This document shows, piece by piece, positions 15,066 to 20,717 of a stretch of 20,717 nt of DNA. The translations under genes and the position numbers were made by a program. The DNA lies in the IMG/VR virus record IMGVR_UViG_3300025892_000203, positions 1 to 20,717 of that record. One strand, given 5' to 3'. The stretch is from a virus. The notes beneath the pieces were generated by a model. It did not search any database and was not told where the DNA came from. It saw only the letters and a program-made list of their open reading frames with translations. Within the stretch, counting starts at the first letter, position 1, and each line of letters opens with the position of its first letter.

Positions 15066-16778
15066 CTAGACAAGTCCTCGGCATACGACGAGGCCATACA
15101 TGTCTGGACGAACCATCTTCTTGGCGTATCGGGTCATGACACCCTTGCGAGGTACGAAGTCCTCTACACCGAAGATCGTTGGTGTGGTCTGCAGCGGCAC
15201 GTAAGGTGCGTAAACATATCCACTCTCTAGGAAGCTAGAGCCTCTTCGACCAACGAGAATCAACTGACGTGGGAAGTAAGGGTCGACCATAACGTCGAAC
15301 TTCTTCGAAAGTGAGCCAGTCTTAACAGCACCGATGTCGCCACGGTCAGCGTCAGCAGTTACGTTAGCACGGAAGCCAGCGGTGAACTCAAGAATGTTAG
15401 CAATCTCTGGGCCGCAAACAACGAAGTTTGCTGCGCCACGTAGAGTCTTGCGGTGAATCTGAGCTGAAACGTCGTTGATTGTCTCAACGAGAGTCTCGTA
15501 CCACTCACTTACGTTACCTGTGAAGTCGCCGGCTGCGGCAACCTCACCAGTCTCTCGGTCAAGGAACTGACCTGGGACTCGGGACCAGTAACGTGTACCA
15601 GCCTCTGCACCACGAACGAGGTCTTCGAGGATCTCGCGGTCAATCTCAAGAGCAATCTGCTCAGAGAGAATCTGTGTAAGCTCAACCTCAGCGTCAAGGT
15701 TGTGGTAAGCGTTAAGATCCTGTCCTAACTCTGGGGTCCACTTAGCCTTGAGCTTCTTGGTTACAGCTGTGACAGCCACGGAATCGACCTTGATGTCGAT
15801 CTCTGGGATTTCCTCAGAACCCTCTAGTCCCCAAGTAGCGTTGCCGACGAGAGAACCTAGCGCATCACCATCTTCAAAGTTATCTGTGATTGGGATATCA
15901 CAAGTTGTCAGACTCACAAGATCATCAGCTAGCTGCACTGCTGTGTCGGAACCTGTTCCGTTTAAGAGAACTAGTACCTGAGAAGCATCGTTTGGGTCTA
16001 CACGAGTGAGGCGTCGAACCTGACGACCGACTGCGACACCGTTAAGGGTTACAGCCACAAAATCATCAAAGTTAAACTGATCGGTTGGACCTAGGTCAGA
16101 CGCAGCGATTGTCGCGATTGCGACAGCAGAACCCGATACCAAGTCAGCATCAAACTCAAGCATTGCAGCACCATCATAACCCGTTGTTGCGCCAACGTCT
16201 GCTAAGAAAACACCGTTAGAATCAACAGTACCGGAAGCAACCAACGCTGGCGTAATGCCGGCAGATGCTGTTGGTGAAGAGTAACCGTTGTTGAGCGCGT
16301 ATGGCCCAGCTTCAGCATTAACTCCACTTAGAAGAACACCACCGGTGATCTGGGAGCCAACTCGTCCACCACCGTAAAGTGATGTACCTGTTGCATAACC
16401 CAAACGTGGGTTATCAGCAGTCGCGTCATCACCAATCTCTTGAGAGAAGGTGAAGTCAAGGAAGAAAATGAGACCTGATGGAAGGCTCATTGGCTGAACG
16501 CTAACGAGATCGTTTGCGATCAAGGAACCGAATACTCGGCGTACTAGTGGGAATGCAACAGCTGCAAAGCCCTCGACATCTCCACCCGCCATGGATGAAG
16601 ACTCACGGAGTAGCTCTTTTGCCTGATTCTCAAGCAATCGTGCCATTCCATTCTTTTTGTTGTCATCTGAGATACCCTCAAGAAGACCGGTCTGCTCCCA
16701 CTTGTTAATGAGTGCAGCACCTTCTGAAGAAAGATCACGATTGACGATTCCCTCAGTTAGTTTCTGTACAATAGACAT
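15066..16778 (-). CDS. Major capsid protein (gp23-like)
   Basis: This is a 570-residue HK97-fold capsid protein of the T4 gp23 family (521 residues in T4). Residues 1-60 form the scaffold-binding delta region (LINKWEQTGLLEGI; ARLLENQAKELLRE). Residues 77-97 read FPLVRRVFGSLIANDLVSVQP, the conserved start of the shell domain. The second half has DREILEDLVRGAEAGTRYWS, VVCGPEIANILE and the closing TRYAKKMVRPDMYGLVVCRG, all typical. A Gly/Val/Asp-rich beta stretch at about 120-320 is where family members carry insertions. By analogy with T4 the N-terminus should be cut by the prohead protease; LRE at 57-59 is a plausible site. The start is ATG with a strong AGGAGG upstream, matching high expression. 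Confidence 0.93.
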   Translation of the reverse strand: MSIVQKLTEGIVNRDLSSEGAALINKWEQTGLLEGISDDNKKNGMARLLENQAKELLRESSSMAGGDVEGFAAVAFPLVRRVFGSLIANDLVSVQPMSLPSGLIFFLDFTFSQEIGDDATADNPRLGYATGTSLYGGGRVGSQITGGVLLSGVNAEAGPYALNNGYSSPTASAGITPALVASGTVDSNGVFLADVGATTGYDGAAMLEFDADLVSGSAVAIATIAASDLGPTDQFNFDDFVAVTLNGVAVGRQVRRLTRVDPNDASQVLVLLNGTGSDTAVQLADDLVSLTTCDIPITDNFEDGDALGSLVGNATWGLEGSEEIPEIDIKVDSVAVTAVTKKLKAKWTPELGQDLNAYHNLDAEVELTQILSEQIALEIDREILEDLVRGAEAGTRYWSRVPGQFLDRETGEVAAAGDFTGNVSEWYETLVETINDVSAQIHRKTLRGAANFVVCGPEIANILEFTAGFRANVTADADRGDIGAVKTGSLSKKFDVMVDPYFPRQLILVGRRGSSFLESGYVYAPYVPLQTTPTIFGVEDFVPRKGVMTRYAKKMVRPDMYGLVVCRGLV

Positions 16779-16804
16779 TTTAATATAACCTCCTGTTTGT
16801 TATT

Positions 16805-17884
16805 TTAATGTTTTGTTAAACCTGCTAAACGCAGCATACGACCCATGTTTGGATCTTTAGTTGCCTTGTTGTCTCTCTTAGAATTGATCAAAAGTGAGGT
16901 AGGTCTTTGAACTGCTTCACGAAGTGTTTGTGGTCGTGTTCTCTGATCAGGAGAGGACCCCACTGCGTTTTGAATTGTTTCAAAAATCATACTCGCTTCT
17001 TCAACAGAATTGGCAGATTGAACAGCCTCGACAACTTGTGTTTTTTGTCGCTCATTCAAGGAGGCGCTATTCAAAGCCTTGTTTTGATAAACAAGCTTGG
17101 CGTTTTCAAGATTCAGCTTTGTAAGCTGATCCTTTGCTTCTACAATAAGAGCACGAAGCTCTTTGTTAGACTCTGTAAGTTCTGTAATCTTGGATTCGTA
17201 AAGGGCAGCGTCCGAAACAACATCCGGTGCTGTCTCTTCTTCCTCTTCCTCTTCATCCTCTTCTTCAAGGTGAGCAGCCTGTGCTGCTGCCATTGCGTCG
17301 TTGTTTGCTTGCTCAACGCTACTATTAGCGGAGTTAACAGATGACCAGCCTTGCGGGCGTGGGGTCATATCAACAACGAGTTCCTCTACTAGTTCACTTA
17401 AAAATTCTTCTGAAAGAGGAACATCTTCGTCGTCCTCTTCTTCGTGGAGTGGCTCAACTGGTGCGGCACCAAGTTCGGCGGCATCTTCCTCTGCGGAGGC
17501 TTCAAGTTCTGGTGCCATCTCGCCACCAGCCATCTCATCAGCCATTCCTAACGCGTCATTAAGATCTTCTTCTTCGACCATCTCGTCTTCATCGTCAAGG
17601 CGCATCTTTAAAGCATCAAAATCAATCTCTACGATCTCATCTGCTCCTGCCTCGCCTAACTCTTCGTTCTGGAATGCGTAAGGAACTTCCTCAACAAACT
17701 CATCTAAGGTATCGTCGGCTTCCTCTTCGGGCTCCAAACCAATTTCATCTTGTTCTAGTAAAGTATCAAGAGCTTTTTTAACTTCTCCCGAATACTTCTC
17801 TAATACAACATTCTCAGCATTTTTCAATGCTGCTTCTTTAAGCGCCCGGGCGTCTACAATCGCCTCTTCTAGTAACGAAGACAT
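16805..17884 (-). CDS. Prohead core scaffold protein (gp22-like)
   Basis: This is a 359-residue, extremely acidic protein: the N-terminal helix SSLLEEAIVDARALKEAALK is followed by long Asp/Glu-rich tracts (up to 10 acidic residues nearly in a row), then a heptad coiled coil at about 232-280 (ITELTESNKELRALIVEAKD) and a basic C-terminus ending MLRLAGLTKH. This layout, with the gene immediately before the capsid gene, fits the internal scaffold of the T4 prohead (gp22, 269 residues), which is digested by the prohead protease before DNA packaging. The start is ATG with TTTGGAG about 8 bases upstream. Low-complexity acidic sequence evolves fast, so the call rests on position and composition more than on motifs. 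Confidence 0.72.
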   Translation of the reverse strand: MSSLLEEAIVDARALKEAALKNAENVVLEKYSGEVKKALDTLLEQDEIGLEPEEEADDTLDEFVEEVPYAFQNEELGEAGADEIVEIDFDALKMRLDDEDEMVEEEDLNDALGMADEMAGGEMAPELEASAEEDAAELGAAPVEPLHEEEDDEDVPLSEEFLSELVEELVVDMTPRPQGWSSVNSANSSVEQANNDAMAAAQAAHLEEEDEEEEEEETAPDVVSDAALYESKITELTESNKELRALIVEAKDQLTKLNLENAKLVYQNKALNSASLNERQKTQVVEAVQSANSVEEASMIFETIQNAVGSSPDQRTRPQTLREAVQRPTSLLINSKRDNKATKDPNMGRMLRLAGLTKH

Positions 17885-17901
17885 ATAAGAAACTCCAAAT
17901 C

Positions 17902-17943
17902 TTTTAACTCGTCAAAAATAAATAGTGTTTTTTAACGTCAAAA
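17902..17943 (-). promoter_or_regulatory. Candidate control region upstream of scaffold-capsid genes: motif flanked by near-identical repeats
   Basis: Two imperfect direct copies, TTTTAACTCGTCAAAA (17902-17917) and TTTTTAACGTCAAAA (17929-17943), flank the shared motif TAAATAGTGTT (17919-17929). On the minus strand each copy carries TTGACG, similar to a sigma-70 -35 box, but no convincing -10 follows at normal spacing. The block lies in the 67-base gap before the scaffold gene and may be the promoter or operator for the most strongly expressed part of the map. Confidence 0.4.
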
Positions 17944-17951
17944 GTAAAATA

Positions 17952-18848
17952 TTATGTTATTGCGGAGTGTAGAGTTCCTAAATCGGTTGTTGATAAGGCT
18001 GTGGGGAAATAAACAGCAGCCAAACAACCAGCACCCCCGAAGGCTGATGGAGTAGAAAAATTATTAGCCATCATTAGAACTGAGTTAGCTAATGTTTGAC
18101 TAGCCATGGGAGACAAGGTACTGTCTTCTTCCGGATATGTTCCTGTATATTCCTTAGTTGTAAAATAAAGCGCCTCTGTATTAGAAGTACTATTTCGTGT
18201 ATATACAGCAGAAACTATCCTGCTAGCACCCAATGTAATATCGCCGGTTCGAGGAATGCTTGATTGATTTAAAGCTACAATGTCTAAGCCACCCCTGAAC
18301 TGGACCCATACATGACCGTCATTGTATATTGTTCCGTTGTTGTCTTCCCTTTGATAAGCAATAACCATTTCTCTAGTAGTCGAGCCAACTGTCATTGGTT
18401 GTATATTTAAAACAAAAAACCAAGTCCCGTCTGTATTTGTGGTTGTTAATGCGCGGGAGACGTGATTTGCCACCTCATTATCAGCAGCAGGCAATGAGCC
18501 AGCCTTAACAAATATTTCATTTGAAAGAGATTTTGCCGTTAGTCCAGATGATCTAATGTCGACATCCTTACCGGCACCAAAACGATCTGTATTTGTGCTT
18601 GATGCCGCATACGTTCCAGTATTCAATAAATCTTCCATTGTATTGGAAGAAGGATCAACATCGGCCAAAGTAAAGTTTGCCGGGGACCAAAGTCGAGTCG
18701 CACCAAGCGACTGCGCTGTTGTTAAAAAGTTATCCGATGATCCGCCACCGGTGCTTGTTGGTAAGGAAAAACCCGACCCTAAGCCGGTTGGATCAAATAT
18801 TGAGTTACCGCTAGAAGCGATAGAAGGTCCAAACGCAAACTTGGACAT
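17952..18848 (-). CDS. Beta-sandwich virion protein, possible decoration or adhesin
   Basis: This is a 298-residue protein rich in Ser, Thr, Gly and Asn with few Lys. After a Gly/Ser-rich N-terminal 35 residues, alternating strands such as TWFFVLNIQPM, EMVIAYQRED, GHVWVQFRGG and RIVSAVYTRN, plus a final CLAAVYFPTALSTTDLGTLH, look like a concanavalin/LamG-type beta-sandwich; the closing 'AVYFPTALS..DL..L' helix-strand is common in such domains. No sugar-binding site can be named from sequence. The start is ATG in a TAATG overlap with the previous gene. It directly precedes the scaffold and capsid genes, so a capsid-surface protein is possible, but a tail or fibre protein is equally open. Confidence 0.7.
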   Translation of the reverse strand: MSKFAFGPSIASSGNSIFDPTGLGSGFSLPTSTGGGSSDNFLTTAQSLGATRLWSPANFTLADVDPSSNTMEDLLNTGTYAASSTNTDRFGAGKDVDIRSSGLTAKSLSNEIFVKAGSLPAADNEVANHVSRALTTTNTDGTWFFVLNIQPMTVGSTTREMVIAYQREDNNGTIYNDGHVWVQFRGGLDIVALNQSSIPRTGDITLGASRIVSAVYTRNSTSNTEALYFTTKEYTGTYPEEDSTLSPMASQTLANSVLMMANNFSTPSAFGGAGCLAAVYFPTALSTTDLGTLHSAIT

Positions 18849-19234
18849 TACCCTACGCCTACAGACCCTGACCAGTTATTAACAATCTCAGTTGAATCAA
18901 TGCTCGTCAATGACGCAATAACAGTCGCTTCCGATGTAGCACCAGTATCTGAGATTATAAAGAGATCCGTGACCTTCATTGGTGCTGAGTAGGAGCCACT
19001 GGCAGCAAGCGTGAAATAGTTTGTTCCCGCTAGACCTGCGGCAGAAAAGCCAACTTTAATCTCTGGCGCACCATCGTTACGAACAGTAAACTCTCTTGTT
19101 ACTGATGGAAAGGATACTTGAAGTGCGGCTGAGGCAGAGTTAGGAACTGTTAAAGAGGATGTTACATAAGGAATACCGGATGCTTGGTAAGATCCAACAT
19201 TTCCTAATCCTGGCTTGTAGTTGTAAGTAGTCAT
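18848..19234 (-). CDS. Small beta-rich virion protein of unknown function
   Basis: This is a 128-residue protein that begins with YKPGLGNVGSYQASGIPYVT, a motif I associate with short structural proteins of marine phages but cannot name. Strands SREFTVRNDG-like and PEIKVGFSAAG suggest one compact beta domain; no Cys or catalytic residues stand out. The start is ATG with GGAG 7 bases upstream, and AACACTATTTA lies 14-24 bases before the ATG. It ends GTA GGG TAA with the next ATG overlapping (TAATG). A decoration or vertex protein is a guess from size and context. Confidence 0.7.
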   Translation of the reverse strand: MTTYNYKPGLGNVGSYQASGIPYVTSSLTVPNSASAALQVSFPSVTREFTVRNDGAPEIKVGFSAAGLAGTNYFTLAASGSYSAPMKVTDLFIISDTGATSEATVIASLTSIDSTEIVNNWSGSVGVG

Positions 19235-19249
19235 TATAATCTCCGATAT

Positions 19250-19260
19250 TAAATAGTGTT
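19250..19260 (-). promoter_or_regulatory. Intergenic motif copy upstream of the 128-aa gene
   Basis: TAAATAGTGTT on the plus strand (AACACTATTTA on the coding strand) is identical to copies at 17919-17929 and 12722-12732. It lies in the 78-base gap after the 72-residue gene. The rest of this gap shows no hairpin or gene that I can support. Confidence 0.4.
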
Positions 19261-19312
19261 TTGTAACCTTAAATGACTTAAAGTAATAGATTTATGGATG
19301 TAGGCGCCGAAG

Positions 19313-19531
19313 TTAAGGTCGTGTTACAGTTACTGTAATATCATCCGCTTCTGCTGGTTTAGTTACAGTGTCGTTTGAATGAATAACCATAGTAAATGAC
19401 CATAGATCCGCAACAACAACATCCACATTCATATCTCCACTGTCGCCTTCCCATACTCTCAACCCGGTGACCGGTTCTAGACTTGTAATTGTTAGAAGGC
19501 GATTAGCCATTGGGGACTCAAATATATACAT
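19313..19531 (-). CDS. Small beta-rich protein of unknown function (72 aa)
   Basis: This is a 72-residue protein with alternating hydrophobic strands (RLLTITSLEPV, LWSFTMVIHS, ITVTVTRP) and Asp/Val-rich loops; it reads as a single small beta domain. The start is the ATG overlapping the previous stop (TAATG) with GAGGTAGGA upstream; a second Met at residue 8 is possible but has a poorer binding site. No family recognised. It belongs to the same coupled group of Gly/Thr-rich structural proteins. Confidence 0.6.
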   Translation of the reverse strand: MYIFESPMANRLLTITSLEPVTGLRVWEGDSGDMNVDVVVADLWSFTMVIHSNDTVTKPAEADDITVTVTRP

Positions 19532-20325
19532 TATCCTACCTCATGTAGTTCTAGACGTTGAAATGAAAATACTCCAAAGTCAGTTCCACTGTAATACCAC
19601 GCGCCGACATAAGCCTGCGCGCTAGCATCAGAAAGATCAAGCGCACTCGGAGGAGGACTCAGCCAGTTATAGCCAGTAGCGTTGGTAACGTTGTCCACGT
19701 ATCCTGCATAGATGGCGCCGCCGCCGAAAGGTTCACCCTCGTTGGTATCAGTGGCGCCGGCGAGGCCAGAGAAAGCAGATCGTTGTCCATAAACAACAGA
19801 TAAGTTGCGGACAGTTCCCGTAACTGCTGTTAAGGAACGATCGCGATCTTGATATCGAGCGGCGCCCTTAGAAAATCGATAGGACGCTCCCGAGGTTTGC
19901 ATCGAGAGATCTTCATTATTAGTAGTTGAATCAGTACGGATCCCGACAATAGGGCCTCCTGCGGCAGGATTGATAGCCGAGGTTAGAATCGCTCGCATCA
20001 CGTATGTTTTCTCAACGTCATAGGCACCAGATGCTGCGAACGCCATTAAATCAGAATACGATCCCTTTAAGACTGGGGCATTATAGAGGTTGTTGGAATG
20101 CGCGGTAAGAGAGTTCGGATCGATTTTGAGTACACCACTAGCAACCTCAAACTGCGAAGCATTTGCTGAATTCTCGGCCGTGAAAGTCACACCACCCAGA
20201 GATAGGGTTGCGGTAGACAAAAAATCGTGATCAGACACCGCCGAGAAATCAACCGACCATATAACAGTTGATGTAGCACCAGCGGCCTGTAGTTTCCATA
20301 TTCCGTTTTCTAATACTAAAGCCAT
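19531..20325 (-). CDS. Beta-sandwich-like virion protein of unknown function (264 aa)
   Basis: This is a 264-residue protein. After a short N-terminal Trp-containing segment come repeated strand-like stretches (TLSLGGVTFTAEN, KTYVMRAILTS, RNLSVVYGQRS) and a terminal FGVFSFQRLELHEVG. The alternation and the closing strand resemble a concanavalin/LamG-like sandwich similar in style to the protein at 17952-18848, though the sequences are not obviously homologous. The start is ATG with TTAGGAAATAGAA before it, the AGGA overlapping the stop of the previous gene; its end is a TAATG overlap with the 72-residue gene. Candidate surface or fibre component. Confidence 0.65.
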   Translation of the reverse strand: MALVLENGIWKLQAAGATSTVIWSVDFSAVSDHDFLSTATLSLGGVTFTAENSANASQFEVASGVLKIDPNSLTAHSNNLYNAPVLKGSYSDLMAFAASGAYDVEKTYVMRAILTSAINPAAGGPIVGIRTDSTTNNEDLSMQTSGASYRFSKGAARYQDRDRSLTAVTGTVRNLSVVYGQRSAFSGLAGATDTNEGEPFGGGAIYAGYVDNVTNATGYNWLSPPPSALDLSDASAQAYVGAWYYSGTDFGVFSFQRLELHEVG

Positions 20326-20334
20326 TTCTATTTC

Positions 20335-20717
20335 CTAAGGTGAAGTTGATATAATAGACCAGAAGTAATCTGAGGTTCCTGATATCGCAGTAAGAGTTGC
20401 TGCACCAAAGTTAACTTCAATTTTCAATTGAGATGCCGTGTCTATCTTCTGTGATCCACTTGCTGCGATTACTACATTATTCGTTGACCCCGAACCTTCT
20501 GAGTCTTTAATAGTAAAGGTCACTCCAACATCATCGTCACTTGTAAGTCCAGGTAGTGTGCCTGTAACAACACTGCCGCTGGTATTAACTGGGAATACTT
20601 GGAAGTTTCTTACATCAAAGTTTGATGTTTTTACAGGAGACATTGCTTGGTAGAACTGTGTAGTGTTTAGTTTAAACTCATTCTCAAAAATGTCCAGCCT
20701 ACGAATACCATCGTAGT
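20335..20717 (-). CDS. C-terminal part of a beta-repeat virion protein, N-terminus beyond window
   Basis: The frame ending at TAG 20337-20335 is open to the right edge (at least 126 residues). The first Met in view (20643) has no Shine-Dalgarno sequence, and the 24 codons before it read as coherent protein (DIFENEFKLNTTQFYQA), so the real start is probably outside the window. The C-terminal domain has the pattern VTFTIKDSEGSGSTNNVVIA, a SQKIDTASQLKIEV strand and a final TSDYFWSIIS, like the short beta modules found near the ends of phage fibre or tip proteins. Role inferred only. Confidence 0.7.
   Translation of the reverse strand, partial: YDGIRRLDIFENEFKLNTTQFYQAMSPVKTSNFDVRNFQVFPVNTSGSVVTGTLPGLTSDDDVGVTFTIKDSEGSGSTNNVVIAASGSQKIDTASQLKIEVNFGAATLTAISGTSDYFWSIISTSP

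Noticed and set aside
16907-17681. Overlapping plus-strand frames of 145 and 126 codons opposite the scaffold gene
   Set aside because: Their Cys/Phe/Leu-rich and Ser-rich contents are what GAA/GAG-rich acidic coding sequence gives when read backwards; no supporting start signals.
19324-19338. Inverted repeat TTACAG-TTA-CTGTAA
   Set aside because: It is inside the coding sequence for the Val-Thr repeat at the end of the 72-residue protein and not followed by a U-tract, so not called a terminator.
1-20717. tRNA genes, CRISPR arrays, insertion sequences, integrase or attachment sites
   Set aside because: None seen: no cloverleaf-like CCA-ended sequence, no regularly spaced repeats, no transposase or recombinase motifs; the minus strand is almost fully occupied by structural genes with no gene-free stretch over 300 bases.

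Overview
The window is a piece of the late (virion) region of a contractile-tailed, T4-related myophage genome. Every convincing gene lies on the minus strand, so the map reads from the right edge (20717) to the left edge (1). Identification rests on recognisable T4-type proteins: a gp23-like major capsid protein, a gp15-like tail terminator, a gp18-like sheath, a gp19-like tube, a gp26-like hub/assembly protein, a tape measure and a gp53-like LysM wedge protein. The moderately AT-rich sequence and the sequence character of the proteins suggest a marine or other aquatic phage distant from T4 itself. The host cannot be deduced.

Layout in transcription order. (1) 20717-17952: five small, Gly/Ser/Thr-rich, beta-strand-rich proteins of unknown function, tightly coupled to one another. 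The first is cut by the window edge. They are candidate decoration or adhesin proteins. (2) 17884-15066: an acidic prohead core scaffold and the major capsid protein, followed by a hairpin terminator. (3) 14964-12750: a neck/adaptor-like protein and the gp15-like terminator. (4) 12683-9248: a very large tail sheath, an intergenic hairpin, then the tail tube. (5) 9225-7839: the gp26-like protein, a conserved small reading frame with no usable start codon that begins inside the gp26 tail, and a 108-residue orphan. (6) 7829-1: tape measure, baseplate tube-initiator-like protein, LysM wedge protein, a 1213-residue baseplate/hub-like protein and an open-ended structural protein.

The genes give a nearly complete path from capsid shell through neck to sheathed tail and baseplate hub. 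Terminase, portal, prohead protease, most wedge genes and long tail fibres are not in the window. Spacing is tight: several junctions are TAATG overlaps in which the ribosome binding site sits inside the end of the upstream gene.

The most interesting observation is at 8393-8403. The gp26-like gene ends across a run of seven T, and a 59-codon frame with tail-assembly-chaperone character continues in the +1 frame with no start codon of its own. It sits between tube and tape measure, where other tailed phages make a frameshifted chaperone pair (lambda G/GT, P2 E/E'). A second observation is an 11-base motif (AACACTATTTA on the coding strand), exact in three intergenic gaps with its core in two more, which may be a phage-specific promoter or RNA element.
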